Position numbers and translations under genes: made by a program
From: Paulinella micropora
Taxonomy: Eukaryota > Cercozoa > Imbricatea > Euglyphida
Length of the DNA stretch: 64,000 nucleotides
Direction of reading: 5' to 3'
Assembly: GCA_009731375.1 (NCBI GenBank)
Contig: BJOX01000251.1
Location: forward strand, 116,905 to 180,904
Part shown: one piece after another, positions 55,369-63,197 of the stretch
Layout: each line of letters begins with the position of its first letter
Position numbering within the stretch: position 1 is the first letter of the stretch
The notes under the pieces: model-generated
What the model was told of the DNA's origin: nothing
What the model saw: the letters and a program-made list of their open reading frames with translations, nothing else
Databases searched by the model: none

Positions 55369-56391
55369 CTAGCTCTCCTGCGCAGGGTTGGCTAGTCGAG
55401 CGCGCTCGCTAGCGCCAACTTTTTCTTGCGCGCGGAGGTGACCCTTGCGGGCGGCCTGTGTGTAGAGCTGCAGAGCCTTGGCGGGGTCCTTGCCGCTTTG
55501 CCCCTTGCCGCTTTCGTAGCACAGGCCCAGGGCGTAGGCGGCGCCTGCGTGGCCCTGCTCGGCGGCTAGGGCGTACGAGTACATAGCCTGCTTGATGTCG
55601 ACCGGGACGCCCTCCTGGAACTCGCAGGACCAGCCGAGCCTGTATTGCGAATCGGCGTGCCCGCCGGAGGCCGCTCGTCCGTACCATTCCGCGGCCTTGT
55701 GTCCATCCTTGGGAAAGCCCGCAGTCCCACGCCCGTAGCAGTCGCCCAGCCGTAGCATGGCTTCGGTGCTGCCGTTCTCCGCCGCTCGCGTGTAGCACTC
55801 CAGCGCCTGTACCGAGTCCTGCATCCTGCCCTCCTCAAACTCGAAGCTCCAGCCCTTCCGGTAGTAATAGCTGGCTAGCTTTTGCTTGGAGTCTTGGTGC
55901 CCTCGCTGAGCAGCCTTGCCGTACCACTCCGCGGCCAAGGCTTCATTCTTGGCCACGCCCGTTCCTTGCAGGTAGCAGGCGGCCAGCCGCCATTGTGCCT
56001 CGCCGTCTCCTTGCTGCGCTGCCTGCAGATAAAGCTGCACGGCCGCTGTCTTGTCGGCGCGCGTGCCGGCGCCCAGCTGGTGGCACAGACCTAGCAAGCA
56101 TTGCGCACCGGCATCGCCCTGCAACGCCGCTTTTCTAAACCAGTGCACCGCTTTCTTTTCGTTCCGTGCCACATAGGCGCCGCCGTAGAACAGCTGGCCT
56201 AGCTTGCGCTGCGCCTCGGCATCCCTTTGCTCCGCTAGCCGGCTGTATTCGCTGAACTCTCCGGCCTTGGGCAGGTCCCCGAGCTCCCCACGGGTGGCCT
56301 GCGCGGTGGCGGGGTAGCTCACGCCCCGCCGCCGCGCCGCCAGCTTTCGCGGACTGCCAACCTGTGCCGCCCCTTTCGTGCCGGGCTTCAT
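55369..56391 (-). CDS. Sel1-like repeat protein, 340 aa
   Basis: Start MKPGTKGAAQVGSPRKLAAR at 56391. A longer frame to 56817 runs through poly-Pro, a G run and a gap and is not credible. From about residue 55 there are seven Sel1-like (TPR-related) repeats of about 36 residues, each with A-x-x-x-L-G-x-x-Y ... A-x-x-W/Y-Y-x-x-A-A-x-x-G, for example AAEWYGKAAQRGH and AAEWYGRAASGGH. These are solenoid scaffolds for protein-protein contacts and are common in amoeba-infecting giant viruses and bacteria. Intact frame. Confidence 0.85.
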   Translation of the reverse strand: MKPGTKGAAQVGSPRKLAARRRGVSYPATAQATRGELGDLPKAGEFSEYSRLAEQRDAEAQRKLGQLFYGGAYVARNEKKAVHWFRKAALQGDAGAQCLLGLCHQLGAGTRADKTAAVQLYLQAAQQGDGEAQWRLAACYLQGTGVAKNEALAAEWYGKAAQRGHQDSKQKLASYYYRKGWSFEFEEGRMQDSVQALECYTRAAENGSTEAMLRLGDCYGRGTAGFPKDGHKAAEWYGRAASGGHADSQYRLGWSCEFQEGVPVDIKQAMYSYALAAEQGHAGAAYALGLCYESGKGQSGKDPAKALQLYTQAARKGHLRAQEKVGASERARLANPAQES

Positions 56392-56509
56392 TCGCGGAGG
56401 GTGCTCTTTAAAAAAAAAGAAGAAAAGAAAAATTGCACGGGCCAAAGCAGCGTCTGGTCGGTACCGGAGTACTGGCCGGAAACAAGAAGAAGGCTGGCCG
56501 GGAGGGAGG

Positions 56510-56549
56510 GGAGGGGGGGGGGGGGGGTTTTTTCCCCCCNNNNNNNNNN

Positions 56550-56585
<36 letters not shown>
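56510..56585. other. Poly-G tracts and 10-N gap in intergenic DNA
   Basis: G runs around a gap at 56540-56549. Confidence 0.95.
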
Positions 56586-56752
56586 CTCTCTTTCCCTCCC
56601 TCTGTCCTAAGCTGTTTCTGTTTCGGCGGTGTTTCGTCTTCTCCTGCATTGGCAGACCAATGACGTCTCCAAAATATTGACTGCGCTCAAGCCAGCCCAA
56701 AACACCTACGCACAAAATGAAAACCCTAGCGGGTTCTTTTTTCTTGGACCGA

Positions 56753-56814
56753 CTTGCGCGCAGTGCATGCTTCCCCCCCCCCGCCAACCAACTAGATCGG
56801 CTACTGCGCGCAAG
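56753..56814. terminator. Inverted repeat downstream of a gene, possible 3'-end hairpin
   Basis: CTTGCGCGCAGT (56753-56764) and its exact complement ACTGCGCGCAAG (56803-56814), 38 nt apart. It lies about 105 bp beyond the stop of the minus-strand gene 56919-57956. Several giant viruses end transcripts at palindromes; its role here is inferred. Confidence 0.4.
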
Positions 56815-56918
56815 CACAGTTTGCGTGCGTTTATTCTTTGTATTAATTAAAGGAAAAATTCCAGAGCAAAACTTTTTTTTTCTTTAATCTTGTGTGAGGG
56901 GTTTCCAACGGGTCCGCG

Positions 56919-57956
56919 CTAAGCTAGTTTGTTCATAATTGCAAGCTTTGCAGCTGCCTTGTCGCGCTGCTTTTCCTTTTCTTCGATTTTGCCTTGCAGA
57001 TCCTCCCCATCATCTGTCGCGGGGGCATTTTGCGACTGGATCCATCCCAAATTGGAAGGATTGTATCCGTTGGTCCCCTGTCCGCGTTTTTCAGCCATTT
57101 TCTTTTTTTCGTTCAATGCCTGTAGCTCTTGATCGAGAGAGTCGATTTGTTTGGTCAAGCTTTCTTTTGTGTCGACGACACGTTCGTTCGGTTGTAGGAG
57201 TTGTCCAACATATTCAAGTAGCAGCTTTTGCTCAGCCAGCTTCGGCGATAGTTCGGTGGGAGATTTGGCCTCTTGCAACAAACTCTGGCGGAGCGAAAGC
57301 GCGATCCCGACGTGTAACTCGATTGCTTTTCCAAGTTGCACCAAGTTTTGCGTGGGGTCTGGTGTTTTTTGGATGTAGAAAACACAGTCTTTCAATTTTG
57401 GATCCTTGTTAAAATCTGTGACGACGCTGGCGGAAAGGTTGGTGGTGTGTATTTTTTCTGTTATTTCTCGGTAGACGACAAGAGGATTTGTCTTCGTTTT
57501 TTTCGTGATAAAATCACACCACAAATCCTCTGTCGTCTTTTGTACATCTTCAGGCTTACGTTGCTTGTCGCAGAATCGGGTAAACCTTGCTGCCAGGCAG
57601 TCCACGTCATACGACTTTCTTGGTGCTTTACTGTATGTGTTTTCTGTGATACAAAACACGCCCTTTGCCTTCAGTATTGCTTGCAGTCCACTCGTCGGAT
57701 CTTTTGCTTCGCCAAGGCCTTTCACATCAAGGCCGCAAAAATCCTCCAATTTTATAACTGACAAGTTTTGGACAAGCAAAAAATCGGAGCTAAAAAGATT
57801 AATCTGTTCCTGTACAACCTTTTGCCAACGCTCAATGTCGTTTCCTTCTTCTTCGTATTTCACTAGATTTTCCCAAAGTGCTACTGTAGCCACCGGCAGC
57901 TGTAGTGGTTGGATTTGCTTGCATTTCGGGCAAGTTGTGGGCACACTTTGCGCCAT
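56919..57956 (-). CDS. Viral-type hypothetical protein, 345 aa, coiled coil
   Basis: Start MAQSVPTTCPKCKQIQPLQL at 57956; one CxxC pair at the N-terminus. The middle part is mixed alpha/beta (GVFCITENTYSKAPRKSYDV; LVVYREITEKIHTTNLSASV). The last 80 residues are a charged coiled coil (QIDSLDQELQALNEKKKMAE; GKIEEKEKQRDKAAAKLAIM). It is less GC-rich and more Lys-rich than its neighbours. Intact; no family recognised; a structural or virion role is a guess. Confidence 0.65.
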   Translation of the reverse strand: MAQSVPTTCPKCKQIQPLQLPVATVALWENLVKYEEEGNDIERWQKVVQEQINLFSSDFLLVQNLSVIKLEDFCGLDVKGLGEAKDPTSGLQAILKAKGVFCITENTYSKAPRKSYDVDCLAARFTRFCDKQRKPEDVQKTTEDLWCDFITKKTKTNPLVVYREITEKIHTTNLSASVVTDFNKDPKLKDCVFYIQKTPDPTQNLVQLGKAIELHVGIALSLRQSLLQEAKSPTELSPKLAEQKLLLEYVGQLLQPNERVVDTKESLTKQIDSLDQELQALNEKKKMAEKRGQGTNGYNPSNLGWIQSQNAPATDDGEDLQGKIEEKEKQRDKAAAKLAIMNKLA

Positions 57957-58171
57957 TCTCTTTTACTTTATTGGGTTTAGTGAGGGTAGGGTAAGGTTTC
58001 TGCCTCTTGCTCCTCTTCTTCCTTCTCCCCTCCTCTTCTTCTCTCTCCTCCGCCATCTTTGTGCTCGCTCGCTTCTTTTTGCGGGGCGGGAGGGGACCCA
58101 AAAAAAAAGGTTTTTTAATGAAAGGTTTGATCAAGGTTCTTGCACTTTGCAAAACCGCGCGCGGAGTTGGG

Positions 58172-59278
58172 CTAGAAATCCACCCCGGTGTCGAACTTGT
58201 GGTTCGACACGCCATTCAGCGCCGCCATGATCCCGGGCTTTTGGTACGAGGTCTCGCGCCGCTCAAAGAAGTTGGCCGACGTCTGCATTGAGATCATCTC
58301 CATCCAAGGAAAAGGGTTCTTGGCGTTCCAGATCCGCGGATAGCCGAGAGCCACCAACAGCCTGTCCGCGCACAGCTTCACGTACGTACACATCAGCTCA
58401 GCGTTCATGCCGATCAGCTCCGTCTGCAGGCTTGCGCGGACGAACGCCTCCTCCACCTCTACCGCGTCCAGTGCCATCTCGTGCACCGTCTTCTCCGACA
58501 AGCGCTGCTCGGGTTCCAGGAACTTGTTGTACAACAAGCACGCAAAGTCGCAGTGCAGCCCCTCGTCGCGACTAATCCACAGGTTCGACGTCGACAGCCC
58601 CGGCAGCAGGTTCCGTTTCTTGAAGTAAAAGACCCCGGCGAAGCTCGCCGAGAAGAACAAGCCCTCCACGAACGCAAACGCCACCAGGCGCTGCGCAAAA
58701 GCTGCGTCGCTGCGGATCCAGTTGAGGGCCCAGTCCGCCTTGGCTCGGACTGCCCCCAGGCTGTCAACCGCGTGGAACAGCTGCGCGCGCCTCTCCTTGT
58801 CTGGCACCAAGGTCTCAATCAGCAAACTGTACATTTCGCTGTGGATCGTCTCCATGTACAGTTGCGTGCAATAGAACGCCCTGATTTCCGGCACCTGGAT
58901 GTCTTGCAAAAATCGCAAGCCCAGATTCTCAATAACAATTCCGTCACTCGCCGCAAAGAAGGCCAGGATCGTGTCGAGGTAGACTCGTTCGTTCTCCGTC
59001 AGTTTGGTTTTGTACTGCAAGGCGTCTTCTGTCAAATCAACCTCTTCGGAGCTCCAGATGGAAGCTTGGTGTTTTTTGAAGAATTCGTAGGCCGCGGGAA
59101 ACTTGAGCGGGAAAAGAGTGTAATTACTAGAATCCTGTTGCAACAGCTGTGGTGTAGTGGCGGGCTGCTCCTCCGACCCCAGCCGTCTTTTCTTGTTCGG
59201 ACTCGGGCACGGGCTCTGCATCGCGGTAGTGCTGCGCCCGTGCTCGCGCTGCGCCTCCCCCGCCTTTGCTTCAGACAT
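58172..59278 (-). CDS. Ribonucleotide reductase small subunit (class Ia R2), 368 aa
   Basis: It reduces ribonucleotides to deoxyribonucleotides together with a large R1 subunit, supplying the di-iron tyrosyl radical. All metal ligands are visible: D81 (EEVDL), E143 and H146 (METIHSEMY), E205 (FVEGLFFS), and E239 and H242 (RDEGLHCD); the radical tyrosine is Y150. It ends in FDTGVDF, the usual R1-binding acidic/aromatic tail. The start MSEAKAGEAQ at 59278 is chosen, since the upstream extension runs into a G/C run and gap. The N-terminus has a basic KKRRL motif. No R1 gene is in the window. The frame is complete, arguing for recent integration or selection. Confidence 0.95.
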   Translation of the reverse strand: MSEAKAGEAQREHGRSTTAMQSPCPSPNKKRRLGSEEQPATTPQLLQQDSSNYTLFPLKFPAAYEFFKKHQASIWSSEEVDLTEDALQYKTKLTENERVYLDTILAFFAASDGIVIENLGLRFLQDIQVPEIRAFYCTQLYMETIHSEMYSLLIETLVPDKERRAQLFHAVDSLGAVRAKADWALNWIRSDAAFAQRLVAFAFVEGLFFSASFAGVFYFKKRNLLPGLSTSNLWISRDEGLHCDFACLLYNKFLEPEQRLSEKTVHEMALDAVEVEEAFVRASLQTELIGMNAELMCTYVKLCADRLLVALGYPRIWNAKNPFPWMEMISMQTSANFFERRETSYQKPGIMAALNGVSNHKFDTGVDF

Positions 59279-59359
59279 GGTTAGGATAAGCCCCCCCAAC
59301 ATCGGCCGACAATGTCGCGACCTCAGTTTTGTGTAGGCAAGGCAGCGGTGGCGGCTAAG

Positions 59360-59473
59360 GGGGAGGGGGGGGGNNNNNNNNNNNNNNNNNNNNNNNNNNN
59401 NNNNNNNNNNNNNNNNNNNNNNNNNNNNNNNNNNNNNNNNNNNNNNNNNNNNNNNNNNGGGGGGGGGGGGGGG
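59360..59473. other. Poly-G tracts and gap between divergent genes
   Basis: Gap 59374-59458 with G runs on both sides. Confidence 0.95.
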
Positions 59474-59559
59474 TCTTGTCCCCTGCCCTGCGGCTAACCG
59501 CCCCGCAAGCAAAACTGTAGCAGACTTGTAAAGTTTGGCAAAGAGGGCCGGAGCGCGCA

Positions 59560-60237
59560 ATGAGTGAACATGAACACCTTTACTCTGTGTGGGCGCCCGC
59601 TGCTTTTGCGAACATGGACGCAAGTGTTGTTTGTGAGAACGAAGAAGTGTTCGAAAGCGATGGCTACACCGCACTCCTCGGCGAGCTGTGCCAACTGACC
59701 GATCCGACGGGGCCGGCCGATTCGCCCAAAATAACAGGAGGTGCCTGCGGGTTCGAGCACCTAGTTTTGTTCCAGCAAGAAACCAAGGCAGTATATAGGC
59801 TGTGTGTCGAACTCGCGAGGCCCGCCAAGTTCTCTAGCCAAGGAGAACCCCGCGAGTGTGGGTCCACGCCCTACTGCAAGATCCTCAGCGCTATGCGCTC
59901 CGACTACCTACCGAAGACAGGAGGGCTTTGCGAACGTCGGGTGACAGTCGAATGTACAGATTTTGCGTACCTGTGTGTCGAGGCGGGCGCCAAGAGCTTT
60001 GTTTCAAGCAGCGGACGGGTAAGAACCAAGTATAAGTTTGACTTGGAACAAAAGCTGTTGTGTTCGCTTAAGGAGTCGCGGTACCAACGCATTTGGGCGG
60101 ATTTGTTGAATCGTTTCATGGCCATACTAAACGATAACAAAAATAACCCGAAAGGAATCGTGATCCAAAAAATGGCCATGTACGACGTGTTAAACCTGGG
60201 GGTGCGCCGTCGGGCGAGAGGCAGGGAGTGGGAGTAG
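59560..60237 (+). CDS. Kinase-like paralogue 1, N-terminal piece (ends at in-frame TAG)
   Basis: MSEHEHLYSVWAPAAFANMD start. The segment FEHLVLFQQETKAVYRLCVE matches SKHLVLFCRESQQVYRLCIE of paralogue 2 (61460). It then holds an extra roughly 110-residue stretch absent from paralogue 2 (includes FVSSSGRVRTKYKFDLEQKL). The TAG at 60235-60237 is in the same frame as the next piece, which continues the homology directly after it, so one nonsense codon splits an originally longer gene. Readthrough or an assembly error are alternatives. Confidence 0.6.
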   Translation: MSEHEHLYSVWAPAAFANMDASVVCENEEVFESDGYTALLGELCQLTDPTGPADSPKITGGACGFEHLVLFQQETKAVYRLCVELARPAKFSSQGEPRECGSTPYCKILSAMRSDYLPKTGGLCERRVTVECTDFAYLCVEAGAKSFVSSSGRVRTKYKFDLEQKLLCSLKESRYQRIWADLLNRFMAILNDNKNNPKGIVIQKMAMYDVLNLGVRRRARGREWE

Positions 60238-60294
60238 CGGGACGGTGACAGGGAGCTCCAGCGAGCCACGCTAAGGCGCTGCTTAGGCGGGGTT

Positions 60295-61254
60295 ATGGCT
60301 TGCATCCGGGGTTTGATTACGTACACTCGCCACCCTCTGGCTGTGGCAGCCAGCGCCAAGCAGAAGCAGCAGCAAGCCCCCACTCTTGTCTGGCTGGACA
60401 TCCATGCCAATAACTTGGTGCAAAAAACGAGCGAGGAAGGGCACAGCCTATATCGCTTCATCGACATAGACATGCCCTTCTGGACCGACCCCGAAGAAGG
60501 CTCGATGATTTTCTACCAGAAAAGCACGCACCTCTACCCGTTGCCCGCCGAGCTACAAAGCACTACAAACCTAGACAGCATCGTAATTATGCACTACCTG
60601 CTCTTCCTGTGCAACACCTTTGGCGGTAGCACTTTGGCGCAGGGCCTGCGTGGCGCCCTGTTCGAGCCCTTGTCTGACTACGACGCCGATCAAATCCACC
60701 GGGCCCTGCAGGCCATGATGCGGATAGACCACTGCGCGGCTGTACAAGGCGGCACCCTGTCCCCGTCCGTGGTTCTACTGCACTATGACTACACAGTAAA
60801 ATCCGTGGTAGCCGAAAACCTGAGCTCGGTTCTGACCAAAAACTTACAACTTTCGGGGGCGCCGCTGCCTGCGGAAATCAAGCTTCTACCGTGCATCTAC
60901 TCGTGCATCTACGCGTATTATGCGCTGTGGAGGCTGGTTTGCTGCGGCAAGTGCGGTTCCACCAAGTCTGTGCGCGCTGCCCCCGGCGTCAACCAAGTAG
61001 TGGCCGGCTTGACAACTTTTCACGGCGCAGTGGTACACACTAGCGCAACTTGGACCTGTCAACAAATGGTCCGCACCTATCTAGCTCGAAACCCCCAAGC
61101 TCTGCCAGTACGGGACGACGACCGCGGGCCATTGGCTAAACTGTACCGGTCCTTTCTAGCATGGACAGCTGAGTACCCACGGATAGGGCCAGAAACAGAA
61201 AGCCTGGCGCAGCGGGGGCTGTTAGGTTGCTTGGTTTTTTTACTTGCTCATTAA
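60295..61254 (+). CDS. Kinase-like paralogue 1, catalytic-like C-terminal piece
   Basis: Same frame as 59560-60237; homology with paralogue 2 begins upstream of this ATG (from about 60270). Contains VWLDIHANNLVQ followed 18 residues later by YRFIDIDMPFW. The L-D-x-H-x-x-N and I-D-x-D pair resembles the catalytic loop and metal-binding Asp of APH-type or divergent protein kinases. A Cys pair CCGKCGSTKS follows near the end of the conserved part. The function of this pair family is unknown; substrate unknown. Confidence 0.65.
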   Translation: MACIRGLITYTRHPLAVAASAKQKQQQAPTLVWLDIHANNLVQKTSEEGHSLYRFIDIDMPFWTDPEEGSMIFYQKSTHLYPLPAELQSTTNLDSIVIMHYLLFLCNTFGGSTLAQGLRGALFEPLSDYDADQIHRALQAMMRIDHCAAVQGGTLSPSVVLLHYDYTVKSVVAENLSSVLTKNLQLSGAPLPAEIKLLPCIYSCIYAYYALWRLVCCGKCGSTKSVRAAPGVNQVVAGLTTFHGAVVHTSATWTCQQMVRTYLARNPQALPVRDDDRGPLAKLYRSFLAWTAEYPRIGPETESLAQRGLLGCLVFLLAH

Positions 61255-61279
61255 AACAAAAAGAAGGCCAGGAGTGGCT

Positions 61280-61345
61280 CCGGGGGGGGGGGGGGGGGGG
61301 GCCCCCCGGGGGGCCCCCCCCNNNNNNNNNNGGGGGGGGGGGGGA
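61280..61345. other. Poly-G/C and 10-N gap in intergenic DNA
   Basis: Gap 61322-61331. The G/C runs can self-pair. Confidence 0.95.
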
Positions 61346-61459
61346 GCCCCGCCGGAGGGTCCCTCCGACGGCGGGACTTTCTCTCCTATCCCTCGTCCTT
61401 TCTTTGGTGGGCTCGTTTGGTGTAGGCTAGAATCTTAAAAAAAGGAAAGGAGAGGGCAT

Positions 61460-62548
61460 TTGATGGCAGCATTATTGACTAATTTTTACAAGTCTTGGCA
61501 GCAGCAGGATGTTCGAAGCAGTGCGAGTACAAGCGCTGGTTCTGTCTCGGCGCTTGTCCATTGCTCGATTTTTGTGAGCGGCCAGTACAACGAACTCCTG
61601 CAGGGTCTGTCCACACTTCTCCTCCAAGGAAAAATATCAGATTTTGCCAACGGATCTAAGCACCTTGTCTTGTTTTGTCGAGAAAGCCAGCAAGTGTACA
61701 GGTTGTGCATCGAATTCGCCAAGCCTAGCCAGACTTCCGAACAAGAAGGTCCCGGGGCTGCCGAGCTCAAGCTGTGCCACTGCTTAGATGCAATTATGAC
61801 TTGCATCAAGCAATTGGTCGCGTACACTCGCCAACCCACGACTGCGGCGGCCGCCGAGCAGTCCCCCGTGGTTCCGCGCCTTGTCTGGTTAGACATCCAT
61901 GCCAAAAACATGGTTCAGCGAGCGACCGAGGGCCGGGTCGTTTATCGCTTCATTGACATAGACATGCCCTTTTGGATCGAGCCCAGAGGAGGCCCGACGA
62001 TCTTTTGTCAAAAGAGCACACATCTCTACCCGTTGCCCGCCGAGCTACAGAGCCCGAAAAACTTTGATTTCGTCGTGATTATGCACTACTTGCTCTTCCT
62101 GTGTAACAACTTTGGTGGGAGCGCGCTGGCCCGATGCATACGTGGCATGCTGTTCAAGCCCCTGGCTTGCTACAACGCCAACCAAGTCCGCGAGGCCTTG
62201 CAGGTCATGATGAAGATAGATCACTACTCGGCCAGGACGAGCGGGACGGTGCCTCCGTCCGAAGTCTTGTTGCACTATGATTCTGCCGTGAGATTAATGG
62301 TAGCCCAAAACCTAAAAATCTCGGTAGTGCCACTGCTTGCACAATTCAGGCCCAAAACTACTTACTCGTGCGTCTATGTGTATCATGTGTTGAAGAGGCT
62401 GGTTAGCTGCAACAAATGCGCTTCCACCAAGTCTGTGTGCACTGCTCCTGGCGGTCAACAGGTCGTGGCGGGCTTGACCTTCTTTTACTACTCGGTAGTG
62501 TCGTTTTGCACAGATGACGCTTTACGAAAGAATTATCAAGGAATATAA
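61460..62548 (+). CDS. Kinase-like paralogue 2, main piece, 362 aa
   Basis: Start MMAALLTNFYKSWQQQDVRS (the next Met is one codon later). SKHLVLFCRESQQVYRLCIE, VWLDIHAKNMVQ and YRFIDIDMPFW align with paralogue 1, as do KSTHLYPLPAELQS and MHYLLFLCN. It lacks the 110-residue insertion of paralogue 1. Homology leaves this frame near 62510 and goes on in the frame of 62514-62957, so the last residues before the stop are probably frameshift product. Tandem duplication with paralogue 1 is clear. Confidence 0.65.
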   Translation: MMAALLTNFYKSWQQQDVRSSASTSAGSVSALVHCSIFVSGQYNELLQGLSTLLLQGKISDFANGSKHLVLFCRESQQVYRLCIEFAKPSQTSEQEGPGAAELKLCHCLDAIMTCIKQLVAYTRQPTTAAAAEQSPVVPRLVWLDIHAKNMVQRATEGRVVYRFIDIDMPFWIEPRGGPTIFCQKSTHLYPLPAELQSPKNFDFVVIMHYLLFLCNNFGGSALARCIRGMLFKPLACYNANQVREALQVMMKIDHYSARTSGTVPPSEVLLHYDSAVRLMVAQNLKISVVPLLAQFRPKTTYSCVYVYHVLKRLVSCNKCASTKSVCTAPGGQQVVAGLTFFYYSVVSFCTDDALRKNYQGI

Positions 62549-62957
62549 TAATAGTCGGCAAAAGCTACCGACCAAGGGCGGCGACGACTCCTTATCCTAC
62601 ACAGAACTGCAGAAGTCTTTGACCCAATGGCTAAAGATATACCCACAGACAGTGCACTGGGCAAAAGAGCTTGAAAAGAAAGGCCTGTTTGGTTCTCTGA
62701 TCGCAGAAAAAGAAAACAATAATCTCGAGTGTGAAGAAGAAGAAGAAGAAGAAGAAGAAGAAGAAGAAGAAGAAGAAGAAGAAGAAGAAGAAGAAGAAGA
62801 AGAAGAAGAAGAAGAAGAAGAAGAAGAAAAAGAAAAAGAAAAAGAAGGAGAAGAACAACAACAGCCCCCCGACGCCGTCCCTCCTCCTATCAGCTCTTTG
62901 TCCGTGCAGACTTGGGGCAAGACCACGGCGGGGGCCGGCAGGGGGCACGCGGGGTGA
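62514..62957 (+). CDS. Kinase-like paralogue 2, C-terminal piece with long poly-Glu tract
   Basis: Overlaps the previous frame by 35 bp, shifted by one. TLYERIIKEYNN ... KSLTQWLKIYPQTVHWAKEL and KKGLFGSL match the end of paralogue 1 (SFLAWTAEYPRIG; QRGLLGCL). After this comes a (GAA)n microsatellite at 62735-62829 translated as about 32 Glu, then KEKEKEGEEQQQPPDAVPPP. The poly-Glu is absent from paralogue 1, so it looks like a repeat expansion in or after the gene. Confidence 0.5.
   Translation: MTLYERIIKEYNNSRQKLPTKGGDDSLSYTELQKSLTQWLKIYPQTVHWAKELEKKGLFGSLIAEKENNNLECEEEEEEEEEEEEEEEEEEEEEEEEEEEEEEEEKEKEKEGEEQQQPPDAVPPPISSLSVQTWGKTTAGAGRGHAG
62735..62829. repeat. (GAA)n microsatellite inside a viral-type gene
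   Basis: About 31 uninterrupted GAA units. The same repeat class is abundant in the host part of the window (6539-6597, 7530-8180). Confidence 0.95.
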
Positions 62958-63197
62958 AACCCAGCGCGCCTCCTTCCCTTAGAATAACAAACAAAAGGAG
63001 GCGAGCGGCCGCCGGGGTCGTGCTGTTTCTGTACTGGCTGCTGCTGCTACCGCCGATCATAACGGCCGGGACAAGCTGTAGTGGCCGCCGGGGGTCATAC
63101 ACGTGCCAACCACCAATTTAAGTCACACACGTTCCCCCACGAGAATCAAATTCTTTTTTTAATAATAAATTGTCCTGGTATTCCATACTAGAGCGAG
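62958..63197. other. Intergenic stretch
   Basis: AT-rich near 63150 (AATAATAAATTG). No gene is recognised. Confidence 0.5.

Noticed and set aside
56392-56817. N-terminal extension of the Sel1-repeat protein
   Set aside because: Runs through a homopolymer and a gap; not credible.
62912-63121. Plus-strand 69-codon frame
   Set aside because: Overlaps the end of the poly-Glu frame, has no motif, and is Arg-rich by composition.
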